Both the position numbers and the translations under genes were made by a program. The notes beneath the pieces are model-generated. The model made no database searches and was not told the DNA's origin. It was given only the letters and a program-made list of their open reading frames with translations. A stretch of 64,000 nucleotides of DNA from an uncultured bacterium (GTDB lineage Bacteria; Verrucomicrobiota; Lentisphaeria; Victivallales; Victivallaceae), in contig URVC01000015.1 in NCBI GenBank assembly GCA_900551245.1, positions 1 to 64,000 on the forward strand. The letters are read 5' to 3'. This document shows positions 48,118-57,162 of this stretch, piece after piece (position 1 is the first letter of the stretch; every line of letters begins with the position of its first letter).

Positions 48118-49956
48118 TTACTTCTCCTCGATCATCGCGAGCGTGTCGCCGGCGGCCACAACCTGGCTCTGGGTGACGCTGATCTCACGGACGATACCGG
48201 CCTTGGGAGCCTTGATTTCAGTTTCCATCTTCATCGCTTCGATCACGAGAATGACATCGCCTTCGGCGACTTCGTCACCCTCGGCAACCGCGATCTTGAC
48301 CACCGTGCCCGGGAGCGGGGACGGGAGCGGAACCGCATCGCCGGAAGCCGCCGGAGCAGCCCCGGCCGCCGGAGCGACCGTGCCTTCGGCAACCTTGACC
48401 GTGAAGCTCTTGCCGTTGACGGTGGCGGTGTAGGCGTCTCCCGCCGCATTGAGCTGAACCGCGACGTTCTTGCCGTTGACGGTGGCGGTGTAGGCGCCGT
48501 TGGATTTGCCGGCGCTCTTCGGCGCGGCGGCTTCCTTGTAGCGGATGCCCATCGGGCGGTCGCCCTTGAGGAAGTTGAGGCCCTTTTCGCCGCAGGCGGC
48601 GACGATGAAGATGTTTTCCTCGGTCACCGGGAGACCGGCCTTTTCCAGAAGTTCGGTGTTGTATTTGATTCCGAGTTTCGGATTGCGGTTGTTGATGTCG
48701 ACCACCGCTTCGGTGGTGGGCTCAAGACCGAGCTGTTCGCTGGCGAGCTTGACGATCTCCGGATCCGGCGCGACCGGGGTCTTGCCGAAGTAGCCGAGAA
48801 CCATCTTGCCGTAACCGTTCTTGTCGATCACCTTCCAGCGGCCCTGCATCGCGTTGGAGAACGCCTGCTGGAAGTAGAACTGCGAAACCGGGGTCACGCT
48901 GGTGCCGAAACCGCCCTTGGCGACCACTTCGCGCATCTCTTCGATGCACTTGTCGTACTTGTCGAGGCAGTTGTTGTCGCGCATCATCTGGGTGTTCGCG
49001 GTGAGCGCGCCGCCCGGCATCGGGCTGAAGATGATCTTCGGGGAGACCTGCATCGACTCCGGCGGCATGAAGTACTTATCCATGCACTGCTCGAAGACCT
49101 TCTCCGCGGCGAGGATCTTTTCCGGATCGATGTCGAGGGTGTATTCGGTGCCGCGCAGGCGCTGGTACATCACGAGGATGTCCGCTTCGCAGGTACCGCC
49201 GGAGAGCGGGCTCATCGCCAGGTCGATGGTGTCCGCGCCCGCTTCGATCGCCGCCATGTTGCAGCTGACCGCCATGCCGGCGGTGTCGTGGGTGTGGAAC
49301 TGGATGTCTTTGCGGTTGTCGCCCTTGAACTCGGCGTCGAGCACTTCACGCGCCATCTTGATCGTCTCGTAGACGGTCTGCGGGGTGGAGGTGCCGGAAG
49401 CGTCCTTGAAGGCGAGGCTGTCGAACGCAAGGCCGCTCTCGAGGATCTCCTTGAGGCGGTCGATGTAGAATTTCGGCGTATGAGCGTAGGACTCATGGAG
49501 GTTCGGCGCCAGCCCCATCATGGTGACGGTGGCCTGGTGCTTGAGGCCGTACTGGGTGATGTATTTGCCGGAGGCGGTCAGGTTGCGCACGTCATTGAGC
49601 GCGTCGAAGTTGCGGATCGTGGTGATGCCGTGCTTCTTGAAGAGCTTGGCATGCAGCTCGATGATGTCGCTGGACTGGCTGGAGAGACCGACCACGTTGA
49701 CGCCGCGGGCGAGGGTCTGCAGATTGACGTCCGGACCGACCACTTCGCGGCAGCGGTCCATCATGTCGAAGGCGTCCTCCTGGCAGTAGAAATAGAGGCT
49801 CTGGAACCGGGCGCCGCCGCCGATTTCGATGTAGTTGATGCCGGCCTTGACCGCCGCTTCGAGCGCGGGCAGGAAATCATCGGTTTTGACACGGGCGCCG
49901 AGACAGGACTGGAAACCGTCGCGGAACGAGCAATCCATGAATTTAATTTTTTTCAT
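48118..49956 (-). CDS. oadA: Na+-pumping decarboxylase alpha subunit (carboxyltransferase plus biotin domain)
   Basis: A 612-residue biotin protein. Residues 1 to about 460 are the carboxyltransferase TIM barrel: MDCSFRDGFQS (altered from the common DTTLRDGHQS), LAFKDASG with the catalytic-type Lys, FHTHDTAG with the metal-binding histidines, and PGGALTANT. The C terminus is a biotinyl domain with EAMKMETE, Lys576 being the attachment site. This layout is that of oxaloacetate decarboxylase alpha; transfer of the carboxyl group to biotin is coupled to Na+ export by OadB. The Pro/Ala linker is preceded by a short internal duplication (AYTATVNGK twice). The ribosome site is weak, and birA is two genes upstream. 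Confidence 0.95.
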   Translation of the reverse strand: MKKIKFMDCSFRDGFQSCLGARVKTDDFLPALEAAVKAGINYIEIGGGARFQSLYFYCQEDAFDMMDRCREVVGPDVNLQTLARGVNVVGLSSQSSDIIELHAKLFKKHGITTIRNFDALNDVRNLTASGKYITQYGLKHQATVTMMGLAPNLHESYAHTPKFYIDRLKEILESGLAFDSLAFKDASGTSTPQTVYETIKMAREVLDAEFKGDNRKDIQFHTHDTAGMAVSCNMAAIEAGADTIDLAMSPLSGGTCEADILVMYQRLRGTEYTLDIDPEKILAAEKVFEQCMDKYFMPPESMQVSPKIIFSPMPGGALTANTQMMRDNNCLDKYDKCIEEMREVVAKGGFGTSVTPVSQFYFQQAFSNAMQGRWKVIDKNGYGKMVLGYFGKTPVAPDPEIVKLASEQLGLEPTTEAVVDINNRNPKLGIKYNTELLEKAGLPVTEENIFIVAACGEKGLNFLKGDRPMGIRYKEAAAPKSAGKSNGAYTATVNGKNVAVQLNAAGDAYTATVNGKSFTVKVAEGTVAPAAGAAPAASGDAVPLPSPLPGTVVKIAVAEGDEVAEGDVILVIEAMKMETEIKAPKAGIVREISVTQSQVVAAGDTLAMIEEK

Positions 49957-49998
49957 AGCGGAATTCTCTGTGATATTAAACTTTTTGTTTGAATCGGT

Positions 49999-50241
49999 TT
50001 ACTTCTTCCGGGCGAGTTCGACTGCCGCGGCCGCGATGGCTGCGAGCTGCGCGTCATCATCGGAGGCTTTCTTCGACTTGGCCGGAGCCTTCGGCGCCGG
50101 CTCGAAAGCCGCCGCGAACGGCGCGAGAACCTTCTGCATGAGGTTCATGGCGATGATCATCAGTATGAGGAAGAAGTATACCATCCCCATACCGAAGACC
50201 AACAGTTTGAGGCCGCCCATAATCAACTCAACGTTGCTCAT
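49999..50241 (-). CDS. oadG: Na+-pumping decarboxylase gamma subunit
   Basis: An 80-residue protein with one N-terminal membrane span (LKLLVFGMGMVYFFLILMIIAMNLM) and a short charged and Ala-rich cytoplasmic tail (PAPKAPAKSKKASDDDAQ), the normal OadG layout. OadG anchors and organises the alpha and beta subunits. AAGGGTGATGAC lies before the ATG. It is followed after 42 bp by oadA. Confidence 0.9.
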   Translation of the reverse strand: MSNVELIMGGLKLLVFGMGMVYFFLILMIIAMNLMQKVLAPFAAAFEPAPKAPAKSKKASDDDAQLAAIAAAAVELARKK

Positions 50242-50287
50242 GTCATCACCCTTTTCTGTTGTCGTTTTGGTTGTTAGATTGAACTGT

Positions 50288-51061
50288 CTATGTTAAATGA
50301 TTCCAGTCGACCGACTCCCGGTTGATCTTCACGTCACAGCAGGTGAAGCATTTCATCTGCCCGTTCTCCTCGAAAATCATCGAGCCGTCCGCCGATATCG
50401 CCCGGAAAATCCCTTCGTGCGCACTCCCGTAGGAGTCGGTTACGGAGATTTTCCGTCCGATCAGCCGGTTCGCACTGCGCCATTCGGCAAGCAGGGCGTC
50501 CGCACTGTTTAAATAAGTAATATAATATCGAAATACTGTTTCTGCCAGTCGTTTTGTCAGGATTTCTAAATTAAATTCCCGTTTTTCTTCCGCCAGCAGG
50601 GAGGTGGCGGGCTGATCGACCGAAAGGAGCTCTTCCGGCGGCAGGTTGACGTTGATGCCGATTCCGGCGACGGCGCCGGTGATTCTGCCGGCTTCGATCC
50701 GGGCGCTTTCGCAGAGCAGGCCGGCGAGTTTGCGCTCACGCACGTAGAGGTCGTTCGGCCACTTCAAAAAGGCGTCCACGCCCGGCGCGGCCTCCCGCAG
50801 ACAGGCGAGGGCGCCGACACCGACCAGGCAGCCGCCGTGGAAGCCGTCGGCAAGGTGTTTGAAAAGAAAGGTGGCGTAGATGTTTTGTCCGGCGGGCGAG
50901 AGCCACGCGCGCCCGCGGCGCCCGCGCCCCGCCGTCTGACAGCGGGCGGCGACCATCGTGCCGTCCGGCAGCTGGTCGAAATGATTGCGCGCGTAGGTGT
51001 TGGTGGAATCCACCACATCGAGCAGAACCGGTTCGGGAACGGGAATGGTATGTTTCATCAT
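50288..51061 (-). CDS. birA: Biotin-[protein] ligase, monofunctional BirA type
   Basis: A 257-residue class I biotin ligase without the N-terminal DNA-binding domain. It carries VDSTNTYARN at the start of the catalytic domain, TAGRGRRGRAWLSPAGQN for biotinyl-AMP binding, LKWPNDLYVRERKLAG, and a C-terminal SH3-like domain (ISVTDSYGSAHEGIFRAISA). It attaches biotin to the lysine of biotin-carrying subunits. The start (51061 or 51058) lacks a clear Shine-Dalgarno sequence; longer frames upstream run into the permease gene. It lies 46 bp upstream of oadG, a notable arrangement that places the modifying enzyme with its likely target. Confidence 0.95.
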   Translation of the reverse strand: MMKHTIPVPEPVLLDVVDSTNTYARNHFDQLPDGTMVAARCQTAGRGRRGRAWLSPAGQNIYATFLFKHLADGFHGGCLVGVGALACLREAAPGVDAFLKWPNDLYVRERKLAGLLCESARIEAGRITGAVAGIGINVNLPPEELLSVDQPATSLLAEEKREFNLEILTKRLAETVFRYYITYLNSADALLAEWRSANRLIGRKISVTDSYGSAHEGIFRAISADGSMIFEENGQMKCFTCCDVKINRESVDWNHLT

Positions 51062-51113
51062 GATACAGAAAAGGCCGCCGGCGGCGGCCCGGAATGTTGG
51101 TGGAAAAAGCCGG

Positions 51114-52073
51114 TCAGATGCGGTTGTCGCCGGCGACTTCCTTGTTTTCGAACACCGCAACCGCCCACATGGCGGCGATGACGACGTAAATGGTGACATA
51201 GACTGCGCAGCCGGCCACGTAGGAGAGCGGAATCGGCCGGTTGACCGCCACCGCGTCGGCGAGCCAGAAGTACTGCCAGTTGGGAATCACCGCGTAGAGA
51301 AATCCGAACAGAAGGTCGAGTGCGTCCGAACCGGTTTCCCGCTGGAAAAGGAAGCTGGAAACCAGTCCGAGGAAGAAGATCACCGTGCAGACGCAGAGGT
51401 TCGCCACGATGTCGAGCCGGGTGGCGAACACCACCGCCAGCGTCGCCATGGCGATCGTCGCGAAGTTGATGAGCACCAGCGCGCAGCCGAGGTCGGAGAG
51501 CGAGATCGTCGGCTCCGGCTTGGCGAGGAGGCAGTAGACCGCAAAGCAGGGAATCAGCAGGGTCAGCACGTACGAGGTGATCTCCGGGAAGGAGCTGCCG
51601 CGGAAGAAGTTGGCCAGCATCCCCGCCAGGCAGGCGACCGCCAGCAGCCCGAGGTAGAGGTAGTACACCCCCATGTCCATGCGGAACTGGTCGGTGGCGA
51701 CGTAGACCGCGATGATTCCGGCGAAGTTGCAGACCGCGGTGAAGAGCGTCACGGCGACGAGAATCCCGGCGATCTTGCCGAGGATGAAGTTCCAGCGGTA
51801 GACCGGCTTGGAAAGCAGCAGCAGCACGGTGCCGTTGCGCATCTCCCGCGCGACGGTGTGGCTGGCGCAGAGCACGCCGGCGACCAGCCCGAAGATGAGA
51901 CCGGTCGCCATGGAGCTGTCCACCACCAGCTTGAGCTGTTCGGAGAAGACGAAAAGCGCGGCCGACGGGTAGTGCCCGATCAGCACCAGCGCACAGAAGA
52001 GCATCAGAAAGAACACCGGCTCCCGGACCGATTCCCGGAAGGTGTTCGCGGCGATTTTAAAGAAGTTGAACAT
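51114..52073 (-). CDS. ABC-2 type membrane permease
   Basis: A 319-residue membrane protein with about six to seven predicted spans. It starts MFNFFKIAANTFRESVREPVFF, typical of NosY/ABC-2 permeases, and has VAREMRNGTVLLLLSKPVYRWNFILGK in its first loop, the coupling-region signature. No ATP-binding subunit or substrate-binding protein is in the neighbourhood, so an ATPase from elsewhere would have to power it. The substrate is unknown. It is between the unknown periplasmic gene (27 bp upstream) and birA (52 bp downstream). Confidence 0.85.
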   Translation of the reverse strand: MFNFFKIAANTFRESVREPVFFLMLFCALVLIGHYPSAALFVFSEQLKLVVDSSMATGLIFGLVAGVLCASHTVAREMRNGTVLLLLSKPVYRWNFILGKIAGILVAVTLFTAVCNFAGIIAVYVATDQFRMDMGVYYLYLGLLAVACLAGMLANFFRGSSFPEITSYVLTLLIPCFAVYCLLAKPEPTISLSDLGCALVLINFATIAMATLAVVFATRLDIVANLCVCTVIFFLGLVSSFLFQRETGSDALDLLFGFLYAVIPNWQYFWLADAVAVNRPIPLSYVAGCAVYVTIYVVIAAMWAVAVFENKEVAGDNRI

Positions 52074-52100
52074 CGGCCGGCCTCTCGCTCTGTGCGGGGG

Positions 52101-52757
52101 TCACTCCGCCGCCGGGAGCGCGGTTTCCTGAACGACCGGCGTCTCTTCCGCCGCGGCGGGAGCCTCTTCGACCGCCTTCTCCTCCATCGGGGCCTCGGCC
52201 GGCTGGACCGGTTTCGGTGCGGGGCGGCTCACCGGGCGGTAGATCCGGCTGTCGTTGAGCATCACTTCACGCAGGCGCTTGTAGTTGTCGGCGAGGTTGC
52301 TGAGGTTGAGCAGATCGGTCAGCTCCTCCGCGTTGCGCTGCCAGTCCACGCAGTCGATGGTGACCACCGGAATCGCATGGTCGAGCATCTGCAGATATTT
52401 GGGCTGGATGTAGGCGGCGTTGCCGAGCACGACGATGCGGCGCGGATTGATGAAGCGGATGAACGAGTTGAACTGTTTCTCCGGAATTTCCAGCGAGGCG
52501 GAGCCCTTCGATTTCGGCGGGCAGAAGAAGATGCGGCTGTCACCGGACTCCCGGGTGGGCAGCAGAATGTAGGGCTGGCGGCTCTCGTTCTGAATCAGCT
52601 CCGCCAGCAGCCGGGGACTCTTGTAGTTGCCGGTCAGAACCAGCGTCACGATCCGGTCGCGCGGCCCGTTGACGGCCCAGGGGGCGGCGGCCGCTCCGAG
52701 GGAGAGCGCGACGATCGACAGCATGAGAGCGGTTTTCACCAGATTGAAACGTACCAT
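52101..52757 (-). CDS. Secreted protein of unknown function
   Basis: A 218-residue protein with a signal peptide (VRFNLVKTALMLSIVALSLGAAA), cleaved near APWAV. The mature part (residues about 28-165) has an alternating strand/helix pattern (DRIVTLVLTGNYKSPRLLAELIQ, PRRIVVLGNAAYI, AIPVVTIDCVDW), suggesting a Rossmann-like sheet similar in layout to a periplasmic-binding or cell-surface fold, though I recognise no family. The last 50 residues are Pro/Ala/Glu-rich. GTGAGGTG before ATG 52757 supports this start. It heads the permease-birA-oad cluster; a link with the permease is possible. Confidence 0.7.
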   Translation of the reverse strand: MVRFNLVKTALMLSIVALSLGAAAAPWAVNGPRDRIVTLVLTGNYKSPRLLAELIQNESRQPYILLPTRESGDSRIFFCPPKSKGSASLEIPEKQFNSFIRFINPRRIVVLGNAAYIQPKYLQMLDHAIPVVTIDCVDWQRNAEELTDLLNLSNLADNYKRLREVMLNDSRIYRPVSRPAPKPVQPAEAPMEEKAVEEAPAAAEETPVVQETALPAAE

Positions 52758-52824
52758 TTTGCACCTCACGATTAATGCGGATTACTCGACAGCATGCCGT
52801 GTAAAGACAAACTCCTTTTCTTAA

Positions 52825-52852
52825 AATATAACCTGATTCCATCGACAAGCAA
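52825..52852 (-). promoter_or_regulatory. Possible promoter of the permease-birA-oad cluster
   Basis: On the minus strand, TTGCTT (52847-52852) and TATATT (52825-52830), spacer 16 bp, about 65 bp before the ATG. Confidence 0.5.
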
Positions 52853-52957
52853 ATATTTTTTGTCGCAGAGTTTGAAAATATTCGATTATTTTACTTGAAG
52901 AATTGGAAAAATACGGCATTTTAAAGAGGACGGCGCAGCTGTGTCGCCGCCTGAACG

Positions 52958-53872
52958 ATGTATTCGACCGATATGATGACGGAAACTATGCGGATCAGAC
53001 CTTTTTTAAAACGCTCTCTCCCGGGGGCGGCGCGTGTCGCCGTGCTGATGAGCGGAAGCGGAACCAATGCGGAAGCACTGTTCCGGTTTTGCCGGGAACG
53101 CTCCGGCCTCGCATTCGAACCGGTGGTGATTGTCACGGATGCGCCGGAGACGAGCCGGGCGGCGGCTCTCGGGCGGGAGTTCGGCGTGCCGGTTGCGGCG
53201 CTCGACATCAAAGCCTTCTACCGGGCGCGCGGCGAAGAAGCCATTGCGCTCACCACCCCACGCCGGCGGGAGATCCGCGAGGAGTGGACCGATGAACTGC
53301 GCCGGCTTATGGCGCCGTACCGGGTGGATTTCGCCGTGCTGGCCGGGTTTGTGCCGCTCACCAATCTCACCGATGATCTGCCCTGCCTCAACGTGCACCC
53401 GGGAGATCTCACGATTGAACGGGACGGGCGGAGGTTGCTGGCCGGCCTCCATTTCCGGCCGGTGGAGCAGGCGATTCTCGCCGGATTTCCCACGCTCCGC
53501 AGCAGTGTGATCCTTGCGCAGCCCTACCGGGGGAGCGGGGCGGCGGAGATGGATTCCGGGCCGGTGCTCGGCGTTTCCCGCCCGATGGCGGTCGATCTGG
53601 AGGGGCACCCGCTGGAGGAGCTTGCCCGGATTTGTGCCGCCCGGCAGCACGGACCTTTCCACGACGAACTGCGCCGGATTGCCGTCGCCAATCTCGAGTG
53701 GCTGAAGGTGGCGGGCGACCACGTTGTCCTGCCGCGGGTGACCGCGGATTTCGCAGCCGGGCGGTTCGGCGTCGATGAGGAGGGGCGGCTCTGTTTCCTC
53801 CGTGACGGGAAGTGGCTGGTTGTCCGCACGGTGGAGTACTCCGTCGACCGGTCGGAGCCGGTCCTGCCATGA
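52958..53872 (+). CDS. PurN-like formyltransferase-fold protein
   Basis: A 304-residue protein related to phosphoribosylglycinamide formyltransferase: VAVLMSGSGTNAEALFRF at the N terminus, FAVLAGFVPLTNLTDDLPCLNVHPGDLT, which includes the conserved catalytic-type His of the family, and AEMDSGPVLG near the end. PurN proteins are about 200 residues; this one is 100 residues longer, with an insertion after the first domain and a C-terminal extension. A true purine-synthesis role is doubtful, and the gene is coupled to envelope genes: the next start overlaps its stop (ATGA). The start is uncertain because no good ribosome site is present; 52958, 52976 and 52988 are alternatives. Confidence 0.7.
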   Translation: MYSTDMMTETMRIRPFLKRSLPGAARVAVLMSGSGTNAEALFRFCRERSGLAFEPVVIVTDAPETSRAAALGREFGVPVAALDIKAFYRARGEEAIALTTPRRREIREEWTDELRRLMAPYRVDFAVLAGFVPLTNLTDDLPCLNVHPGDLTIERDGRRLLAGLHFRPVEQAILAGFPTLRSSVILAQPYRGSGAAEMDSGPVLGVSRPMAVDLEGHPLEELARICAARQHGPFHDELRRIAVANLEWLKVAGDHVVLPRVTADFAAGRFGVDEEGRLCFLRDGKWLVVRTVEYSVDRSEPVLP

Positions 53873-56800
53873 GGGGGCGCCGCCGTTTCCGGATCGGCCG
53901 GGCGAAGGCGATCCTCTTCGGCGCGGTCATTCTGCTCGCCACCGCCGGGGTGGTGCGCTCCTGCTGGGATTCGGTTCACTCTCCCCGCGCCGGGGTGCGG
54001 CGGATGCTGCGGCGGATTCCGGGGGTGGAGTTCGGCAGAATCCGCGCGGACAACGGGAACGGCGTCGCAATTGCCGATCTCGCGTGGAGTGAGAATGGAA
54101 TAACGCTGTTTTCCGCCGAAGAGGTCCGCCTGACGCTGGTTCCGGAGCGGGAGGGCGAACTGCGCTCGATTCTCTGCGGCGGTGTCGTCCTGCGGCAGCT
54201 GCCCGTGTTGCTGAAAAGTTTGCAGACGGACGGCCTCCCCGGCCGGATTGCGGCGGAGGAGATCGCGCTTGCCGGCGTCTGGATCGGCGAAAACGGCAGG
54301 AAATATCCATTCACTCTGCAGAGCATCCGCGAAGAAAAGGATGGGGCGCGGAGCGTGAAGATCGTTCTGCCCGAGACCGGATTTCAGGTCACGGGGGAAT
54401 TCCGCGTGGCGGAGGGCTCCTGGCAGCTTCGTTTCTCCGGGCACCTCGATGCGGCGATGCTGGCGGCGGCCGGCGTGCCGATGCCGAAGGAGGTGAGAGT
54501 GCCCGGTCGTTTCACGGTCAGCGGCTCGCTCCGGCTCGGTCCGGAACATCTCCGTTTCACGGAGCCGCTCACGGCGGACGGGCTCTTCCCGGAGCCGGCG
54601 ATGATCGAAGGCGGTTTCTGGCGCCTCACGCCCGGCGGCCGCTATTCGTTCCGCTGGGAAGGCCCCGGCAAGCACTGGAGCATCACCCTGCCGGAGGCGG
54701 AGCTTCAGCTGCCTTTCGTGGCGCCGCTCGGCGCGCTGACGGTCTCCGGCGACGGCGGCAGGGAGCTCCGGTTTTCGCTCTCCACGGCAACTCCGGCGGG
54801 GAAGCAGTCGGGGAATCTGCGGCTGGACGGCCGGATAGATCGTCAGAACGGCGCCTGGGAGCTGCGTCAGTCCGGCAGTTCCGACCGGGTGATGAACTGG
54901 CAGTGGGAGACGCCGCTGGGGCTGGTGAGCTGTCTCTGGCGCAATCCGAAGCTTTCCGGCGCGGGCGTGGGGGCGCGGGGCGAGATCGACTACGCGTTCG
55001 GGTTTGACCAGTTCCGTTTCCGGCCGGTTGCGGAGCAGACCTCCTTTTCCGCGCTTCCCGGCACGATTTCCGGCAGCTGGAACTTTGACTTCACCGCTCC
55101 GGCGGTCTCCTCCTTCACCCTGACCGGGAAGCTGGACACCGCCAAGCTGGAGTGGCCGGAGCCGCGCAGTGCCTGGGGGGCCGCGCGGGCCCGGATCGGA
55201 TTCGCCCTCTCCCGGCTCCCCGGCGAACCGGCCTGGAAACTCGATCTGGAGCCGGAAGCGGCCGGCGTCAACGTCTTCGGCGCCGAACTGCCGAAACTGA
55301 AGCTGGAAAATCTCGCCGGGCGCTTTTCCACCTCGCTGGCGGCGGGGCGTCCCGACCGCCGCCCGGGGGAGATCGCCGGCGGCATTCAGATCGGCCGGGT
55401 TGCCGTCGTGGATTCCGCGTTCGGCAGCGGTTCGCTCGAGGAGTTCCGGCTGACCGGAGTGGTCGAACTGGATGACGAGGGCCGGGTCGCCTCCCATCGC
55501 CTCTCGGCCGGCTGCGGCCGGGGCACACTGCGCAACGGACGGGCGGAGCTCTCCGCCGCCGGTGCGGAACTGGACTGTGATTTCAGCCGCCGGCAGATCA
55601 CGCCCGGCGACAATCTGATTTCGAACGTGGCGCTGGAAAAACCGGTTCTGAATCTTTTCGGTTCGACCTGGAGCGCCCCGCGCGGTGAATTCCGGGTGTC
55701 GGGGGAGATCCGCGGCACGGAGCTGCTCCCCTCCGGCTGGAACGCACACTTCCAACTGCCGGGCGGAACGATGAAGACGGGGAATTTTACCGGCACCTTC
55801 CGCGGTTTTTCGGGCGATGCCCGCTGGCTGGCGGGGGAGCCGGTCGCGCTGGCGATGTCGCTCTCCGGAGTCGCCGGCTCCTGGAGCGAGGCGGCCGGGC
55901 GGCCCGGCTGGTCGCTGGAGGCCCCGGTTGTCGCGTTGTCTCTCGCCCGGAAGGAGGGGAATTTTTCCGGCGAAGCGTCGCTGAAGGACGGCAGTTTGAC
56001 GGTGCAGCTCGGCGAAGGGGTTCCGCTGGCGGTGAAACGGCTTTCCGCCACTGTTCCGATCCATTTCCCGCAGAGCGGGGAGGGGCCGTCGGGGAGATTT
56101 TCCGCGGAAGGGATCCAAATGCCCGGGGAGTGGATTCATGCCGCCGGCGGCGTGCTGCGCCTTGGCGGAAGCGGCCTCACGTTTCAGGGGCGCGCCTCTT
56201 CGCCCTATCTGGAGGGGGAGCCGCTCGAATTTCAGGGCGGAATCGGTGCTGGAACCCCCTTTGCCGGTTCCTTCCGGCTGAAACCGACGCCGTTGATCCG
56301 CCCGCTGCAGTTCGATGCTCCCTCCGCATTCCAGGGGGAATGCCGTTATACCGGGAAACTTGCCGCATCCGGCTCCTTCGGCGGCCGCGGGGGCTGGCAA
56401 CTGGCATTTCAGCCCTCCGAGGGTCGCCTGACGGCCGGCGGTTTCGCCTGGGAAGGGCTCGAGGGAACGCTCCGGCTCGGGGAATTCGAAACCCGGCGGC
56501 AAAACTCCGGCGGCGAGTTTTCGTTCCGCCGGATGAGCGGGCATGGGGTGACGATGCACCAGGGGCGGCTGCGGTTCCGTCTGCCGCAGTCGGGAGAGTT
56601 CAATCTCATCGGCGCCGGCGGCGTGCTCTGGGGAGGGCGTGCCCGGCTGGAGGGACCGGTTCTGCTCGCGCCGGGCATGGGGGCCGTCGAGACGGGCGTG
56701 CGCCTGCGCGGCGTGCGGATCAGTCAGCTGATGGAGGCGCTCAAGCTGCCCGCGGCACCGATCAGCGGCGTCGCTTCGGGGCGCGCGGTCTGGCGGATTT

Positions 56801-57162
56801 TGCCCGGGGCGGCGCCGGAACTGGTTTCCGCGGACTTCTCCTCCGACCGGGTGGATCATCTGCGGCTCGGCGCCCTGGAGCCGTTCCTGTTGAATCAGGC
56901 CGGGGATTCGCCGCGAACCCGCCGGATCATCGAAATTCTGCGGGACTTCAACTGCCGCAACTTGCAGTTGAAGATCGATCGCGAAGAGTCGGGAAAAGGC
57001 ACGCTTGAACTGGTGGTCACCGGTCGCCCGACCCGGCCGATCGCGGTGACGGACCATGCGATTCAGCGCTATGTGGACGCGATCGACCCGGCTTCGCTCG
57101 GCCTGGATTCGGATATGACCGTCTCCATCACCTACCGGCTCCCGGAGCAGGAGGGAAACTAG
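53869..57162 (+). CDS. AsmA-like envelope protein (DUF3971/YhdP/TamB type)
   Basis: A 1097-residue protein with an N-terminal membrane anchor (residues 13-30, KAILFGAVILLATAGVV) and a very long periplasmic region of repeated beta-strand pairs ending in an AsmA-like C-terminal block (GVASGRAVWRILPGAAPELVSADFS). Such proteins form long grooves and are thought to carry lipids between inner and outer membranes. The assignment rests on size, layout and the C-terminal pattern rather than on specific residues. Its ATG overlaps the previous stop, and the DUF58 gene begins immediately after its stop. GC content is very high. Confidence 0.7.
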   Translation: MRGRRRFRIGRAKAILFGAVILLATAGVVRSCWDSVHSPRAGVRRMLRRIPGVEFGRIRADNGNGVAIADLAWSENGITLFSAEEVRLTLVPEREGELRSILCGGVVLRQLPVLLKSLQTDGLPGRIAAEEIALAGVWIGENGRKYPFTLQSIREEKDGARSVKIVLPETGFQVTGEFRVAEGSWQLRFSGHLDAAMLAAAGVPMPKEVRVPGRFTVSGSLRLGPEHLRFTEPLTADGLFPEPAMIEGGFWRLTPGGRYSFRWEGPGKHWSITLPEAELQLPFVAPLGALTVSGDGGRELRFSLSTATPAGKQSGNLRLDGRIDRQNGAWELRQSGSSDRVMNWQWETPLGLVSCLWRNPKLSGAGVGARGEIDYAFGFDQFRFRPVAEQTSFSALPGTISGSWNFDFTAPAVSSFTLTGKLDTAKLEWPEPRSAWGAARARIGFALSRLPGEPAWKLDLEPEAAGVNVFGAELPKLKLENLAGRFSTSLAAGRPDRRPGEIAGGIQIGRVAVVDSAFGSGSLEEFRLTGVVELDDEGRVASHRLSAGCGRGTLRNGRAELSAAGAELDCDFSRRQITPGDNLISNVALEKPVLNLFGSTWSAPRGEFRVSGEIRGTELLPSGWNAHFQLPGGTMKTGNFTGTFRGFSGDARWLAGEPVALAMSLSGVAGSWSEAAGRPGWSLEAPVVALSLARKEGNFSGEASLKDGSLTVQLGEGVPLAVKRLSATVPIHFPQSGEGPSGRFSAEGIQMPGEWIHAAGGVLRLGGSGLTFQGRASSPYLEGEPLEFQGGIGAGTPFAGSFRLKPTPLIRPLQFDAPSAFQGECRYTGKLAASGSFGGRGGWQLAFQPSEGRLTAGGFAWEGLEGTLRLGEFETRRQNSGGEFSFRRMSGHGVTMHQGRLRFRLPQSGEFNLIGAGGVLWGGRARLEGPVLLAPGMGAVETGVRLRGVRISQLMEALKLPAAPISGVASGRAVWRILPGAAPELVSADFSSDRVDHLRLGALEPFLLNQAGDSPRTRRIIEILRDFNCRNLQLKIDREESGKGTLELVVTGRPTRPIAVTDHAIQRYVDAIDPASLGLDSDMTVSITYRLPEQEGN

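Noticed and set aside
53524..57057. 1177-codon minus-strand open frame opposite the AsmA-like gene
   Set aside because: Very high GC region; the plus-strand genes are tightly coupled by overlaps and carry recognisable features, the antisense frame does not.
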